A stretch of 64,000 nucleotides of DNA. Source: Pseudomonas massiliensis (lineage in GTDB: Bacteria > Pseudomonadota > Gammaproteobacteria > Pseudomonadales > Pseudomonadaceae). A program made the position numbers and the translations under genes. Below, piece after piece: positions 38,780 to 50,120 of this stretch. The DNA is taken from NCBI RefSeq assembly GCF_000826105.1, contig NZ_CCYK01000007.1:310001-374000 (forward strand), read 5' to 3'. Numbering within the stretch: position 1 is the first letter of the stretch; each line of letters begins with the position of its first letter. The notes under the pieces were generated by a model. That model had not been told where the DNA came from. It was given only the letters and a program-made list of their open reading frames with translations, and searched no databases.

Positions 38780-39301
38780 TCAACGCAGGCCGCGTTGCTG
38801 CTCGTCGATCTCGCGGATGTACTTGAAGATCTTGCGGCTGGCCGAAGGTGGGCGATTGTGCGCGGCCTCGTGCTGCGCATGGCGCACCAGTGAACGCAAA
38901 TGCTGGCGATCGGTTTCCGGGTATTGGCCCACGAACGCATCCAGTACCGCGTCATCGCCGGCGATCAGCCGGTCGCGCCAGCGCTCTAGGTTGTGGAAGC
39001 GTTCGTTGTACTGCCTCGTAGAGGCGTCGACCTGGTCCAGCAGCTCGAGAATCGCCGCCGTGTCCTGGTCTCGCATCAGTTTGCCGATGAACTGGGTGTG
39101 CCGTTTCTTCGCCGCATTGGCCGTGTGCCTGGGCGCTTCTTCCAGTGCCCGCCGCAGCGGTTCGGTCAGCGGCAGCCGGGCGAGCAGGTCTGGTTTGAGC
39201 GTGATCAGCCGCTCGCCCAGTTCTGTCAGTGCCTGGAGCTCGCGTTTGACCTGCGTCTTGCTTTTACCCTCACCGAGGGCGTCGTCGTATGAATCAACCA
39301 T
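38780..39301 (-). CDS. darP: Ribosome-associated protein DarP (YjgA, DUF615)
   Basis: 173 residues, highly charged and helical: an N-terminal [25 protein letters not shown], and a C-terminal [15 protein letters not shown]. It is a late 50S-subunit assembly factor. ATG 39301 was chosen because the family begins MVDSYDD; the longer frame upstream is unrelated. It is inserted on the opposite strand between tldD and pmbA, as usual in Pseudomonas. Confidence 0.94.
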   Translation of the reverse strand: MVDSYDDALGEGKSKTQVKRELQALTELGERLITLKPDLLARLPLTEPLRRALEEAPRHTANAAKKRHTQFIGKLMRDQDTAAILELLDQVDASTRQYNERFHNLERWRDRLIAGDDAVLDAFVGQYPETDRQHLRSLVRHAQHEAAHNRPPSASRKIFKYIREIDEQQRGLR

Positions 39302-39410
39302 GGGGGCCGTCCGCTTATAAACGCCGCCATGATAACCAGTCGGGGGCCGGTTGTCCGGTCCGGCCAGCAGGCCCTTGCCCGGATCCGTCTTTGAAGTTGT
39401 GGAGAAACCC

Positions 39411-40757
39411 ATGAAAGCAGTCGATAGCGTTGGCCCGCAGGCGCTGCCGCCCTTACAGGAACAGGTCGAACAGATCATCGCCGAGGCCCGCCGCCAGGGC
39501 GCCAGCGCCTGCGAGGTGGCCGTTTCCCTGGAGCAGGGCCTGTCCACCTCGGTGCGCCAGGGCGAAGTCGAAACCGTTGAGCTCAACCGCGACCAAGGCT
39601 TTGGCATTACGCTTTACCTGGGGCAGCGCAAGGGATCGGCGAGCACCTCGGCCACCGGCCCCGAGGCCATCCGGGAGACGGTCGCGGCGGCCCTGGCGAT
39701 CGCGCGACATACCTCCGAAGACGATGCCGCGGGGCTGGCCGACGCGGCGCTCATGGCCCGTGAGCTGCCCGCGCTGGATCTGTATCACCCATGGGAGATC
39801 AGTCCCGAGGCCAGCATCGAGCTGGCACTGGCCTGCGAGGCGGCGGCATTCGCAGCCAGTCCGCTGATCCGCAATGCCGACGGCAGCCAGGTTTCGACCC
39901 ACCAGGGGTGCCGGGTGTACGGTAATAGCCACGGGTTCATCGGTGGCTATGCGTCTACCCGCCACAGTCTGAGCTGCGTGATGATCGCCGAACAGGACGG
40001 GCAGATGCAGCGGGACTACTGGTACGACGTGAACCGGGAAGGCGGCCTGCTGGCTTCGCCCGAAGCCATCGGTCGCAAGGCCGCCGAACGCGCCGCCAGC
40101 CGGCTGGGCGCGCGCCCGGTGCCCACCTGCGAGGTCCCGGTGCTGTTCGCCGCGGAACTGGCTGGCGGATTGTTCGGCAGCTTCCTCTCGGCCGTATCGG
40201 GGGGCAATCTCTATCGCAAGTCCTCCTTCCTGGAAGGGGCCCTCGGCCAGCAGCTGTTCCCAGACTGGCTGACCCTGGACGAGCGTCCCCATCTACCCCG
40301 AGCCCTGGGCAGCGCGGGCTTCGACGGTGACGGCCTGGCCACCTATGCCAAGCCCTTCGTGCAGGATGGCCGGCTGGTGTCCTATGTGTTGAGCACCTAT
40401 TCCGGTCGCAAGCTGGGCATGCCCAGCACAGCCAATGCCGGGGGCGTGCACAACCTGTTCGTCACCCACGGCGGCGACGACCAGGCCGCGCTCATTCGCA
40501 AGATGGGACGTGGCCTGTTGGTTACCGAGCTGATGGGCAGCGGCCTGAACATGGTCACTGGTGATTACTCCCGCGGCGCTGCGGGGTATTGGGTCGAGAA
40601 CGGCGAAATCCAGTTCCCGGTCCAGGAAGTGACCATCGCTGGGAACATGAAAGACATGTTCAGGCAGGTCATCGCGGTGGGCAATGACCTGGAATTGCGC
40701 AGCAACGTACGTACCGGATCCGTACTGATCGAGCGCATGACAGTAGCTGGCAGCTGA
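39411..40757 (+). CDS. pmbA: Metalloprotease subunit PmbA/TldE
   Basis: 448 residues, paralogue of TldD without the HExxxH zinc site, as expected for TldE. Family segments include [20 protein letters not shown] and [12 protein letters not shown]. It pairs with TldD. The start is ATG 39411, after GGAGAAACCC. Confidence 0.96.
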   Translation: MKAVDSVGPQALPPLQEQVEQIIAEARRQGASACEVAVSLEQGLSTSVRQGEVETVELNRDQGFGITLYLGQRKGSASTSATGPEAIRETVAAALAIARHTSEDDAAGLADAALMARELPALDLYHPWEISPEASIELALACEAAAFAASPLIRNADGSQVSTHQGCRVYGNSHGFIGGYASTRHSLSCVMIAEQDGQMQRDYWYDVNREGGLLASPEAIGRKAAERAASRLGARPVPTCEVPVLFAAELAGGLFGSFLSAVSGGNLYRKSSFLEGALGQQLFPDWLTLDERPHLPRALGSAGFDGDGLATYAKPFVQDGRLVSYVLSTYSGRKLGMPSTANAGGVHNLFVTHGGDDQAALIRKMGRGLLVTELMGSGLNMVTGDYSRGAAGYWVENGEIQFPVQEVTIAGNMKDMFRQVIAVGNDLELRSNVRTGSVLIERMTVAGS

Positions 40758-40786
40758 AATACCCCTTGGTCTACCATAGTTGCATT

Positions 40787-40815
40787 GAGAGTGATTATCA
40801 CTAATAGTCACTCTC
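40787..40815 (+). promoter_or_regulatory. Fur-box-like palindrome upstream of orfX-sodA
   Basis: A 29-base near-palindrome with perfect 8-base ends GAGAGTGA and TCACTCTC. The stretch 40787-40805 matches the 19-bp Fur consensus at 13 of 19 positions. It lies 39-67 bases before the orfX start. In P. aeruginosa the manganese SOD operon is Fur-controlled, which fits iron-limited expression of sodA here. Confidence 0.65.
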
Positions 40816-40853
40816 ATCACTTGTAAGCACCTCAACCTGCAAGGGGAGCGACC

Positions 40854-41297
40854 ATGGACCATTGGAAACAGACCATCGAGCGCGCCAATGCGCTCTTTGC
40901 CGAAGGCAACTGGGTCGACGCCCGGGAGCACTATCTGCGGGCACTGGCCCTGGCGCAGATTCTCTTCGAGCGATGGAGCAACCCGGACGAAGCGGTCGCG
41001 GCTTTCGTGGTTTCACACCACAACCTGGCGGACCTGCACCTGAAACTGCGGCAGCCGGAAGAAAGTGCCGAGTACCTGTGCGCGGCCCATGAGCATTTGC
41101 TCCATGCGGTAGCCGATTCGCACTTGTCCGTGGCCTTGCGCCAGGCAGCGCTTCGTCACAGCGATCGCACCTATACGGAACTGCTGGGTTTCATTGCCGT
41201 CCATGGCGAATACCCCCGCACCGCGAGCTTGCTCGGCGGTGCCATGGGCCAACCGTCGCGCCATACCGGCGCGCACTCGCGATACGGAGTCCACTGA
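40854..41297 (+). CDS. OrfX-like TPR protein upstream of sodA
   Basis: 147 residues, soluble, helix-rich. Two tetratricopeptide-like pairs are visible ([20 protein letters not shown] near 11-30 and a second near 50-80). It corresponds to the gene called orfX in the fagA-fumC-orfX-sodA operon of P. aeruginosa; function not established. AAGGGGAG sits 7 bases before ATG 40854. It overlaps no gene and ends 1 base before the sodA ATG. Confidence 0.85.
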   Translation: MDHWKQTIERANALFAEGNWVDAREHYLRALALAQILFERWSNPDEAVAAFVVSHHNLADLHLKLRQPEESAEYLCAAHEHLLHAVADSHLSVALRQAALRHSDRTYTELLGFIAVHGEYPRTASLLGGAMGQPSRHTGAHSRYGVH

Positions 41298-41298
41298 C

Positions 41299-41916
<618 letters not shown>

Positions 41917-41963
41917 GCTCGCTGGCGTATCGGTAGGGGCCTGCGAAGCGAGCGAATCGGCAG

Positions 41964-41990
41964 TTTCGCCAGCTGCGCTGGTTCCTACAG
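41964..41990. repeat. REP-like element between sodA and ptsO
   Basis: CCAGCTGCGCTGG followed by TTCCTACAG: the same core and tail as the elements in the 19.9-20.5 kb array. It lies between convergent genes and probably ends one or both transcripts. Confidence 0.6.
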
Positions 41991-42007
41991 GTGCACCGCT
42001 CCCGGCT

Positions 42008-42280
42008 TCACTCCCCTTCGTCGAACTTGTCGTTGATCAGGCCTGCGAGCGCATCCAGCGCTTCCTGGGCCTGTTCGCCTTCGGTGCTCAGGTGAATCTG
42101 GGTGCCTTTACCGGCCGCCAGCATCATGACTGCCATGATGCTCTTGCCGTCTACCAGGCTGGCCGAGCTACGGCCAACCCGAACCTGGCAGGGAAAGCGA
42201 CCGGCGACGCCGACGAACTTGGCGGCCGCGCGCGCGTGCAAGCCCAGCTTGTTGATGATGGTAATGTCGAGTGCGGGCAT
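42008..42280 (-). CDS. ptsO: Phosphocarrier NPr of the nitrogen PTS
   Basis: 90 residues, HPr-like. The phospho-acceptor H15 lies in KLGLHARAAAKF and Ser in the GKSIMAVMML region. It passes phosphate from EI(Ntr) to PtsN. The start is ATG 42280. Last gene of the rpoN block. Confidence 0.95.
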   Translation of the reverse strand: MPALDITIINKLGLHARAAAKFVGVAGRFPCQVRVGRSSASLVDGKSIMAVMMLAAGKGTQIHLSTEGEQAQEALDALAGLINDKFDEGE

Positions 42281-42299
42281 TGCGTGGCAAGTCCTTGGT

Positions 42300-43157
42300 T
42301 CAGGTGAGGTCTCGATGGCGCACCTGCACGTTCCGTAAGGTCCGTTGCAGCAGTTCGCCGAGCCGCTCGGTGAGATAGACCGAGCGATGGTGCCCGCCCG
42401 TGCAGCCAATGGCAACCGTCACGTAGGCTCGGTTGCTTGCCGCGAACCTTGGTAGCCATTTGAGCAGGTAGCTGGAAAGGTCCTGGAACATGTCTTCGAC
42501 CTCGGGCTGGGCCGCGAGATAGTCGATCACCGGCTGGTCCAGCCCGGAGTGCTCGCGCAGCTCCGGCTTCCAGTAAGGGTTGGGCAGGCAGCGCACATCG
42601 AATACCAGATCAGCGTCGATGGGCATGCCACGCTTGAAACCGAACGATTCCAGGAGGAACGCGGTACCGGCGTCTGGCTTGTTGAGCAGGCGCAGTTTCA
42701 GCGTATCCCTGAGCTGGTAGAGGTTCAGGCTCGTGGTGTTTATCTTCAGGTCGGCCAGGTCGGCTATGGGGCCAAGCAGGTCGCTTTCAACCCGAATGGC
42801 CTCGGCCAGGGAGCGATTGGCGCTGGTCAGCGGGTGTCGCCGGCGGGTTTCTGAAAAGCGCTTGAGCAGTGTTTCCTCGTCTGCATCCAGGAACAGCACG
42901 TCGCACTGGATGTGCTTGGCGCGGACTTCATCGAGCAATTCCGGAAAGCGGGACAGATGACTGGGCAGGTTGCGCGCGTCTATGGACACGGCGACCAAGG
43001 GCTGGGCCAGCTCGGTATGAATGATGGCACGTTCGGCGAGCTCGGGTAGCAGGCCGGCCGGAAGGTTGTCGATGCAGTAGAAGCCGTTGTCTTCTAGGAC
43101 ATCGAGAGCGGTACTCTTGCCCGAACCCGAGCGACCGCTGACGATGACCAGGCGCAT
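42300..43157 (-). CDS. rapZ: RNase adapter protein RapZ
   Basis: 285 residues. Walker A GRSGSGKS (8-15) starts the N-terminal kinase-like domain; a C-terminal RNA-binding domain carries the [16 protein letters not shown] motif. In enterobacteria RapZ guides RNase E to GlmZ and senses glucosamine-6-phosphate. It starts 1 base from the end of ptsN. Confidence 0.95.
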   Translation of the reverse strand: MRLVIVSGRSGSGKSTALDVLEDNGFYCIDNLPAGLLPELAERAIIHTELAQPLVAVSIDARNLPSHLSRFPELLDEVRAKHIQCDVLFLDADEETLLKRFSETRRRHPLTSANRSLAEAIRVESDLLGPIADLADLKINTTSLNLYQLRDTLKLRLLNKPDAGTAFLLESFGFKRGMPIDADLVFDVRCLPNPYWKPELREHSGLDQPVIDYLAAQPEVEDMFQDLSSYLLKWLPRFAASNRAYVTVAIGCTGGHHRSVYLTERLGELLQRTLRNVQVRHRDLT

Positions 43158-43158
43158 G

Positions 43159-43623
43159 TCAGGCGCTGACCTGGGCGTTCACTACCACCTGGTACAGCGC
43201 CTCGCTGTCCCTGGCTGAACGCAGTTGGTCTCGAGTCTCGCGGCGGTCGAGCATGCTGGCGATCTGTCGCAGCAGTTCGAGGTGTGCATCGGTGGCTGCC
43301 TGGGGAACCAGCAGCACGAAGATCAGATCCACCGGCGCGCCATCGATGGCGTCGAAGTCTACCGGCGACTCCAGATGCAGGAGGGCGCTGACGGGCTCAT
43401 GGCAGTTGGCGAGCCGACAGTGCGGAATGGCGATGCCATTGCCGAAACCGGTGGACCCAAGCTTTTCCCGTGCGATCAGAGCCTCGAAAAGGGCTTGCTG
43501 GCCGATATCGGGTAGGTCTTTATGGATCAGGCTGGCGATCTGTTCGAGGACGCGTTTCTTGCTGCCGCCCGGCACGTTCACCAGGGAACGGCCGGGGGTC
43601 AGGATCTGTTCTAGTCGGATCAT
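43159..43623 (-). CDS. ptsN: Nitrogen-regulatory EIIA protein PtsN
   Basis: 154 residues, EIIA of the fructose/mannitol type. The phospho-His is H68 in [10 protein letters not shown]. Regulator, not transporter: it acts on potassium uptake, sensor kinases and PHA control in Pseudomonas. Confidence 0.95.
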   Translation of the reverse strand: MIRLEQILTPGRSLVNVPGGSKKRVLEQIASLIHKDLPDIGQQALFEALIAREKLGSTGFGNGIAIPHCRLANCHEPVSALLHLESPVDFDAIDGAPVDLIFVLLVPQAATDAHLELLRQIASMLDRRETRDQLRSARDSEALYQVVVNAQVSA

Positions 43624-43630
43624 CGGGGGC

Positions 43631-43939
43631 TCAGCGAGCGGCCGTACCTTGCAGGTGGCTCTGCTGTTTTTCCTTGTATTTGAGCAATTGCCGGTCGAGT
43701 TTATCGGTAAGAAGGTCGATGGCGGCGTACATGTCTTCGTGTTCCGCCTGGGCCACCACGTCGCACTTGGGAACCCGGATGGTCGCCTCGACGCGCTGTT
43801 TCTGCTTCTCCACTTCCATGATCACCTCCACATTGGTGATCTTGTCGCAGTGTCGCTCCAGCTTGGCGAGCTTTTCGGTCATGTAGCTACGCATGGCGTC
43901 GGTCACATTCAGTTGATGCCCACTGATGTTGACTTGCAT
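43631..43939 (-). CDS. hpf: Ribosome hibernation-promoting factor, short form
   Basis: 102 residues, beginning MQVNISGHQLNVTDAMRSY, the HPF/YfiA fold. The short length lacks the dimerisation tail of long HPF. It binds the 30S subunit in stationary phase. ATG 43939 has AAGGAG upstream. Confidence 0.95.
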   Translation of the reverse strand: MQVNISGHQLNVTDAMRSYMTEKLAKLERHCDKITNVEVIMEVEKQKQRVEATIRVPKCDVVAQAEHEDMYAAIDLLTDKLDRQLLKYKEKQQSHLQGTAAR

Positions 43940-44052
43940 ACCGCTTCTCCTTATTGCCAGTGCATAAAGAGGCAGGCAAGAACCTGCCACTGAAACGCTG
44001 GTGGCATTCCCGGTGGTTGCCGACGACCAGGGCCGGCAGCCACCTGGCCAGG

Positions 44053-45567
44053 CTACATCAACCGCTTGCGTTCGCTGGACGGCGCGATCCCGAGGGACTC
44101 ACGGTACTTGGCGACAGTGCGGCGTGCTACCTGAATGCCCTGTGCCTCCAGTAAACCAGCGATCTTGCTGTCACTCAATGGCTTTTTCTGGTTTTCGGCG
44201 GCAACCAGTTTCTTGATGATCGCCCGGATGGCCGTGGATGAGCATTCTCCGCCTTCCGAGGTGCTGACGTGGCTGGAGAAAAAGTATTTCAGCTCATAAA
44301 TGCCGCGAGGGGTGTGCATGTACTTCTGGGTGGTGACACGGGAAATCGTGGACTCGTGCATGCCCACGGCTTCGGCGATATCGTGCAGCACCAAGGGTTT
44401 CATGGCTTCGTCGCCATAGTCGAGGAAGCCGCGCTGGTGCTCAACGATCTGCGTGGCTACCTTCATCAGGGTTTCGTTGCGGCTTTGCAGGCTCTTGATG
44501 AACCAGCGGGCCTCCTGCAACTGATTGCGCATGAAGGTGTTGTCCGCGCTGCTGTCGGCGCGACGTACGAACCCGGCATACTGTGGGTTCACACGCAGCC
44601 GTGGCACGGCCTCCTGGTTGAGTTCCACCAGCCAGCGGTCGTTGTCCTTGCGCACGATCACATCAGGCACCACGTATTCCGGTTCGCTGCTCTCGATCTG
44701 CGAGCCGGGGCGCGGGTTGAGGCTCTGCACCAGCTCGATCACCTGGCGAAGCTCATCTTCCTTGAGCTTCATTCGCCGCATCAGTTGGCTATAGTCCCGA
44801 CTGCCAAGCAATTCGATGAACTCTGTAACCAGGCGCTGGGCCTCGGCAAGCCATGGGGTTTTCGGCGGCAACTGGCGCAACTGCAGGGCCAGGCATTCGC
44901 TAAGGTTGCGTGCGCCCACGCCGGCAGGCTCGAACTGCTGGATGCGGTGCAGCACGGCCTCGACTTCATCCAGCTCGATATCCAGTTCCGGATCGAAGCC
45001 CTGGCAAAGTTCTTCCAGGCTTTCCTCCAGGTACCCCTGGTTGTTGATGCAATCGATGAGGGTAACTGCGATCAACCGGTCGTTGTCGGACATCGGCACC
45101 AGGTTGAGCTGCCAGAGCAGATGGCTTTGCAGGCTTTCCCCGGCCGAGGTGCGGGTGGTGAAGTCCCAATCGTCCTCATCGCCGCCAGGCAGGCTGCTGG
45201 CGCTGGTCTGGTAGATGTCTTCCCAGGCCGTATCCACGGGCAGGTCTTCAGGAATGCGTTCGCTCCAGTCGCCTTCTTCGCTGGCTTGGGCGCCGCTGTC
45301 AGCGCTTTCCTGGAAGCTGGTTTCCTGGAAGGTCGGTTCGGGGCTTTCCGCCTGGGTGTTCGACTGCTCCGCCTTGTCAGCCAACGGGTCGGTATTGTCG
45401 AAGTCGTCACCCTCTTCCTGGCGTTCGAGCATCGGATTGGACTCGAGCGCTTCCTGGATTTCCTGTTGAAGGTCCAAGGTGGAAAGCTGGAGAAGGCGGA
45501 TGGCCTGTTGCAACTGCGGCGTCATCGTCAGTTGCTGGCCCATTTTAAGGACAAGCGATGGTTTCAT
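44053..45567 (-). CDS. rpoN: RNA polymerase sigma54 factor
   Basis: 504 residues. N-terminal Gln-rich activator-contact region ([20 protein letters not shown] near 9-28), an acidic linker, the core-binding domain, a C-terminal HTH, and the RpoN box [10 protein letters not shown] near the end. It recognises -24/-12 promoters such as that at 3105. ATG 45567 chosen. Downstream genes hpf, ptsN, rapZ and ptsO follow closely. Confidence 0.98.
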   Translation of the reverse strand: MKPSLVLKMGQQLTMTPQLQQAIRLLQLSTLDLQQEIQEALESNPMLERQEEGDDFDNTDPLADKAEQSNTQAESPEPTFQETSFQESADSGAQASEEGDWSERIPEDLPVDTAWEDIYQTSASSLPGGDEDDWDFTTRTSAGESLQSHLLWQLNLVPMSDNDRLIAVTLIDCINNQGYLEESLEELCQGFDPELDIELDEVEAVLHRIQQFEPAGVGARNLSECLALQLRQLPPKTPWLAEAQRLVTEFIELLGSRDYSQLMRRMKLKEDELRQVIELVQSLNPRPGSQIESSEPEYVVPDVIVRKDNDRWLVELNQEAVPRLRVNPQYAGFVRRADSSADNTFMRNQLQEARWFIKSLQSRNETLMKVATQIVEHQRGFLDYGDEAMKPLVLHDIAEAVGMHESTISRVTTQKYMHTPRGIYELKYFFSSHVSTSEGGECSSTAIRAIIKKLVAAENQKKPLSDSKIAGLLEAQGIQVARRTVAKYRESLGIAPSSERKRLM

Positions 45568-45693
45568 GGCGTGAGCTTGACACCTTGTTTGCCGGCGCGA
45601 GGCGCCTTCCACAACGGGCACTCCCAGCGGAGCACCCAGACTTGAAGCAAATTATATGCCTGAGGCTTCGAGCTTTGCCTAGGGGCTTTACAC

Positions 45694-46419
45694 TTACAGC
45701 CGGAACTCGTGGCCCAGGTAGACCTCTTTCACCAACTCGTTGGCCAGGATAGTTGCCGAATCGCCTTCTGCAATCAATTGGCCATCGTTCACAATATAGG
45801 CGATTTCGCAGATATCGAGGGTTTCCCGCACATTGTGGTCGGTGATCAACACGCCAATGCCCTTGGCCTTGAGGTGATGAATGATCTGCTTGATATCACC
45901 CACGGAAATCGGGTCCACGCCAGCGAAGGGTTCGTCCAGCAGGATGAATTTCGGTGCGGTGGCCAGTGCCCTGGCGATCTCGACCCGTCGCCGTTCGCCG
46001 CCGGACAGGCTCATGCCGAGGTTGTCCCGGATATGGGTGATGTGGAATTCCTGCAAAAGGCTTTCCATGGCCTTGCGACGGCCATTGCTGTCGAGGTCCT
46101 TGCGGGTTTCCAGAATGGCCATGATGTTGTCGGCCACCGACAGCTTGCGGAAGATGGAGGCTTCCTGGGGCAGATAGCCAATGCCTGCCTTGGCGCGACC
46201 ATGCATGGGCTGGTGGCTGACGTCCAGATCGTCGATCAGCACTCGGCCCTGGTCTGCCTGGACCAGGCCCACGATCATGTAGAAGCAGGTGGTCTTGCCC
46301 GCCCCGTTGGGGCCAAGCAGGCCGACGATCTGCCCACTTTCGATGGAAAGGCTGACATCTCTCACCACTTGCCGGCTTTTATAGCTCTTGGCCAGGTGCT
46401 GGGCCTTCAACGTTGCCAT
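45694..46419 (-). CDS. lptB: LPS export ABC transporter ATPase LptB
   Basis: 241 residues. Walker [10 protein letters not shown] (36-44), signature [15 protein letters not shown], Walker [14 protein letters not shown]. It drives LPS extraction from the inner membrane with LptFG. TAATG overlap with the lptA end. Confidence 0.97.
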   Translation of the reverse strand: MATLKAQHLAKSYKSRQVVRDVSLSIESGQIVGLLGPNGAGKTTCFYMIVGLVQADQGRVLIDDLDVSHQPMHGRAKAGIGYLPQEASIFRKLSVADNIMAILETRKDLDSNGRRKAMESLLQEFHITHIRDNLGMSLSGGERRRVEIARALATAPKFILLDEPFAGVDPISVGDIKQIIHHLKAKGIGVLITDHNVRETLDICEIAYIVNDGQLIAEGDSATILANELVKEVYLGHEFRL

Positions 46420-46964
46420 TACTGCGCCTTCTGCGGCTGGTCGGTTTTCTTCTTGGGCTGGATCACCATGTCGATCCGCGGGCGTGGCGCGGTCAGCTTG
46501 CTGCCCGTGGCCCGCCCGGCGTTCACCACCTGACGCACCGTGTCGTAGACGATCTTTTCGCCTTCGGAGGTGTTGCCATCGTTGATGACCTTGGCCTTGT
46601 CGATCAGCACGATGCGGTCCTGGGAGGCGAAGTACTGGATGGTCACCGCGTAGGCCTGGACGATCGGCTTGTCGACGGCAGGCTTCTGCTCGTAGTAGGC
46701 CAGGTTGCCCACGGCGGTGAACACGTCCACGTCGCCATTGGCTGCGCGGGTGACGGTTACCTTGTTGCCGGTGATCTTCATCGAGCCCTGGGTGATGACC
46801 ACGTCCCCGGTGTACACGGCCACGCCTTGCTTGTCGTCAAGCTGGGCGTCGTCGGACTGGATATGGATGGGCTGATTCCGGTCGGTGGGCAGCGCCAAAG
46901 CGTTCACGCTTCCCAGTGCCGCGCCCAGGCCTAGCAGGAAGGGGAGTGTTTTAACGAGCCTCAT
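46419..46964 (-). CDS. lptA: LPS transport periplasmic protein LptA
   Basis: 181 residues with a signal peptide (about 1-25, ending NALALP), OstA/LptA jellyroll, and a Lys-rich tail. It forms the periplasmic bridge between LptC and LptD. Overlaps lptC by 14 bases. Confidence 0.95.
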   Translation of the reverse strand: MRLVKTLPFLLGLGAALGSVNALALPTDRNQPIHIQSDDAQLDDKQGVAVYTGDVVITQGSMKITGNKVTVTRAANGDVDVFTAVGNLAYYEQKPAVDKPIVQAYAVTIQYFASQDRIVLIDKAKVINDGNTSEGEKIVYDTVRQVVNAGRATGSKLTAPRPRIDMVIQPKKKTDQPQKAQ

Positions 46965-47523
46965 ACTGTCCTCTTACGGTGGACAGCAAGTGGATCTTGC
47001 TGTCGTTCAAATACGCTTTCATTCCCTTGGCAGTCGTGACGCCACCGGCGCCCTCGATTCTAACGTCTTGGTCAGTCTCCGCATATTGCTTCTGCGGGAA
47101 TACCATGGCGCGGGACGTAGTGATCACGGTGGTTCGGTTCTGCTGGTCCGTGCGGTTGAGCCGTACGGCGTCAATGAGTTCGACCTGACTGCCGTCCGGA
47201 TTGACCACGGCGCGCTCGCTGCGCACGTGCCAGGGGTAGGTCGTTCCCCGGTAGATGTCCATCACCGGCCTGGTCACATGGGTGACCTCGCTGGCCTTGA
47301 GGTGCTCGACCTTGTCGGCAATCATGTCGTACTGCCTGGAGCCGTCGGGCAGGTACTGCACCGTGTGCGCGTTGATCGCATAGTAGTCGATGGTACCGGC
47401 GTCGACGCTCGCCTTGGGGTTGTCGAGGAAGCGGCCAGGGCTGACGTTCCAGTACCCCACAGCGATCAGCAGGGCGGCGAGCGCCACCGCGATCGACAGG
47501 GTCAAGAGCTTTTTCTTGGGCAT
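46951..47523 (-). CDS. lptC: LPS export protein LptC
   Basis: 190 residues. One N-terminal membrane helix (about 6-25) follows MPKKK; the rest is the LptC jellyroll. The start is ATG 47523; the longer frame extends back into kdsC. Confidence 0.95.
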   Translation of the reverse strand: MPKKKLLTLSIAVALAALLIAVGYWNVSPGRFLDNPKASVDAGTIDYYAINAHTVQYLPDGSRQYDMIADKVEHLKASEVTHVTRPVMDIYRGTTYPWHVRSERAVVNPDGSQVELIDAVRLNRTDQQNRTTVITTSRAMVFPQKQYAETDQDVRIEGAGGVTTAKGMKAYLNDSKIHLLSTVRGQYEAR

Positions 47524-47531
47524 TGCGGTGC

Positions 47532-48056
47532 CTACAGGTAGTGGTTCAGCGCGGCGTCCAGGTTGCCCTGGGCCCGCAGGATGAGTTCGCAATATTCACG
47601 AGCCGCGCCTTCGCCACCCTTGGCCTGGGTCACGCCATGGGCGTGCCGGCGCACGAAGTCGGCGGCATTGGCCACTGCCATGCCCAGCCCCACGCGCCGG
47701 ATGACCGGCAGGTCCGGAAGGTCGTCGCCCAGGTGGGCGACCTGCTCGTAAGACAGGCCCAGCGTCTGGATAAGCCCATCCAGGACCACGAGCTTGTCCT
47801 CGCGGCCCTGGTACAGGTGCGCAATGCCCAGGTTGCGTGCGCGGCGTTCGGTCGCGGCGCTGGTGCGGCCGCTGATGATGGCGGTTGTCACGCCCGAGGC
47901 CATGAGCATCTTGATGCCCTGGCCATCGAGTGTATTGAACGCCTTGATCTCGCTGCCGTCTTCCAGAAAGTAAAGACGGCCATCGGTGAGCACACCGTCG
48001 ACGTCGAAAACCGCCAGTTTGATCCGGCTCGCGCGTTCCAGCAGGGCGTGATCCAT
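47532..48056 (-). CDS. kdsC: KDO-8-phosphate phosphatase KdsC
   Basis: 174-residue HAD-family phosphatase of the small tetrameric C0 type: FDVDGVLTDG (Asp nucleophile and general acid), AIISGRTSAA, HLGDDLPDLP. It yields KDO for lipid A core assembly. ATG 48056 overlaps the kdsD TGA; GTG 48059 is possible. Confidence 0.96.
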   Translation of the reverse strand: MDHALLERASRIKLAVFDVDGVLTDGRLYFLEDGSEIKAFNTLDGQGIKMLMASGVTTAIISGRTSAATERRARNLGIAHLYQGREDKLVVLDGLIQTLGLSYEQVAHLGDDLPDLPVIRRVGLGMAVANAADFVRRHAHGVTQAKGGEGAAREYCELILRAQGNLDAALNHYL

Positions 48057-49030
48057 CACACGACCCCCGCACGGAGGAAGTCATGCATGTTCACCGCGCC
48101 AACCGGGCGATCCTGTTCATCGACCACCACCAGGGCGCCGATCTTGTGGTCTTCCATGATCTTCAATGCCTGGGCCGCCAACATTTCAGGGGTAACGGAC
48201 TTGCCGTGAACGGTCATCACCTGTTCGATGCGCGTGGCCTGGATGTCCAGGCTGCGGTCCAGGCTGCGGCGCAGGTCGCCGTCGGTGAAGACGCCGGCCA
48301 GGCGGCCGTCCTCTTCGATCACCACGGTCATGCCCAGCCCCTTGCGCGACATTTCCAGAAGGGCTTCCTTCAGGAGCGTGCCGCGCGTGACCTTCGGCAG
48401 GGCGGCCCCGCTGTGCATCAATTGCTCGACCTTCAACAGCAGGCGTCGCCCCAAGGCCCCGCCCGGGTGCGAAAACGCGAAGTCTTCGGCGGTGAACCCG
48501 CGTGCTTCGAGCAGGGCTACCGCCAGCGCGTCACCCAGCACCAGCGCCGCGGTGGTGGACGAGGTAGGCGCCAGGTTCAGGGGGCAGGCTTCCTGATCCA
48601 CCCGGGCGCTCAGATGTACTTCGGCGGCCTTGGCCAGGGTGGATTCCGGATTGCCGGTAAGGCTGATCAGGCCGATGCCAAGGCGCTTGATCAGTGGTAC
48701 CAGGGTGACGAGTTCCGCGGTGGTACCGGAATTGGACAGCGCCAGAACGATGTCGGCCGGGGTGATCATGCCCATGTCGCCGTGGCTGGCCTCGGCTGGA
48801 TGCACGAAGAAGGCCGGCGTTCCGGTGCTGGCCAGGGTGGCGGCGATCTTGCGCCCGACATGGCCCGACTTGCCCATGCCCATGACCACGACGCGCCCGC
48901 TGCTGGCCAGGATCATCTCGCAGGCGTGGACGAAATCAGCGTTTATGGACTCGAGCAGGCCTTCCACCGCCTTGAGTTCAAGAGCGATGGTGCGCTGCGC
49001 GGACTGGATAAGGTCGCGGGTCTGGTTCAT
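48056..49030 (-). CDS. kdsD: Arabinose-5-phosphate isomerase KdsD
   Basis: 324 residues: a SIS domain (about 35-175, with GMGKSGHVGRKIAATLAST and SNSGTTAEL) and a C-terminal CBS pair (about 200-320). It interconverts ribulose-5-phosphate and arabinose-5-phosphate, the first step to KDO. ATG 49030 chosen on family length. First gene of the LPS/rpoN block, divergent from mlaF. Confidence 0.95.
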   Translation of the reverse strand: MNQTRDLIQSAQRTIALELKAVEGLLESINADFVHACEMILASSGRVVVMGMGKSGHVGRKIAATLASTGTPAFFVHPAEASHGDMGMITPADIVLALSNSGTTAELVTLVPLIKRLGIGLISLTGNPESTLAKAAEVHLSARVDQEACPLNLAPTSSTTAALVLGDALAVALLEARGFTAEDFAFSHPGGALGRRLLLKVEQLMHSGAALPKVTRGTLLKEALLEMSRKGLGMTVVIEEDGRLAGVFTDGDLRRSLDRSLDIQATRIEQVMTVHGKSVTPEMLAAQALKIMEDHKIGALVVVDEQDRPVGAVNMHDFLRAGVV

Positions 49031-49310
49031 GCGGAGCAGGTCAGCCTGAGAAAAGGCCGGGATTATATCCGGATTGCCGGTAGCGCGCACGGCCCGGCGC
49101 AGCCGGTCATTTGCGCCTTCGCAACAAGGCCGGGCGAGTCGCTGGCTGGCGCCGCCGGCGCGGCCAGGCCCAGGGCGCATCGGCAAGCGCGGGCGGTTCC
49201 CCGCGCGGAGGTCGGTGGTATAGTGCGCCGCTTGTCGACCTCCGGCGGCGGTGTGCCCTGGCCTGTGGCTCACACGTCTTCAGGGGAATGTCGCATCGCA
49301 AGGAGAACGA

Positions 49311-50120
49311 ATGAGTGCTGAACACGCCTACGCCGTCGAGCTGAAGGGCGTTACCTTCAAGCGCGGCGCGCGCAGCATTTTCGAGAATGTGGATATCCGC
49401 ATTCCACGCGGCAAGGTCACCGGGATCATGGGGCCGTCCGGCTGCGGCAAGACGACCCTGCTGCGCCTGATGGGCGCTCAGCTGCGGCCCGCCAAGGGCC
49501 AGGTATGGGTGAACGGGCAGAACCTGCCGGAGCTGTCGCGCAGTGACCTGTTCGATGCCCGCAAGCACATGGGCGTGCTGTTCCAGAGTGGCGCGCTGTT
49601 CACGGACCTGGACGTCTTCGAGAACGTGGCGTTCCCGCTACGGGTGCATACCGACCTGCCCGAGGAAATGATTCGCGACATTGTGCTGATGAAGCTGCAG
49701 GCCGTGGGGCTGCGCGGTGCGGTGGAGCTGATGCCCGACGAGCTTTCCGGAGGCATGAAGCGCCGGGTGGCCCTGGCGCGCGCTATCGCCATGGACCCGC
49801 AGATCCTCATGTACGACGAGCCTTTCGTCGGCCAGGACCCGATCGCCATGGGCATGCTGGTGCGCCTGATCCGATTGCTCAACGACGCCCTGGGGATCAC
49901 CAGTATCGTGGTGTCCCACGACCTGGCCGAAACCGCGAGCATCGCCGATTACCTTTATGTAGTGGGCGACGGTCAGGTGCTGGGGCAGGGTACCCCGGCC
50001 GAGCTGATGGCCTCGGATAACCCGCGCATCCGTCAGTTCATGAAAGGCCAGGCAGACGGGCCGGTTCCTTTCCATTTTTCCGCGCCAGCCTTGGCCGAAG
50101 ACTTTCTGGGGAAGCGCTGA
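49311..50120 (+). CDS. mlaF: Mla phospholipid ABC transporter ATPase MlaF
   Basis: 269 residues. Walker [10 protein letters not shown], signature [15 protein letters not shown], Walker [14 protein letters not shown]. With MlaE, MlaD and MlaB it forms the inner-membrane complex that keeps phospholipid out of the outer leaflet. ATG 49311 has AAGGAG 7 bases upstream. Confidence 0.97.
   Translation: MSAEHAYAVELKGVTFKRGARSIFENVDIRIPRGKVTGIMGPSGCGKTTLLRLMGAQLRPAKGQVWVNGQNLPELSRSDLFDARKHMGVLFQSGALFTDLDVFENVAFPLRVHTDLPEEMIRDIVLMKLQAVGLRGAVELMPDELSGGMKRRVALARAIAMDPQILMYDEPFVGQDPIAMGMLVRLIRLLNDALGITSIVVSHDLAETASIADYLYVVGDGQVLGQGTPAELMASDNPRIRQFMKGQADGPVPFHFSAPALAEDFLGKR

Noticed and set aside
40854-41297. 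orfX as FagA
   Set aside because: Its TPR-like composition and its position directly before sodA match orfX, and there is no separate fagA-like frame between pmbA and orfX.
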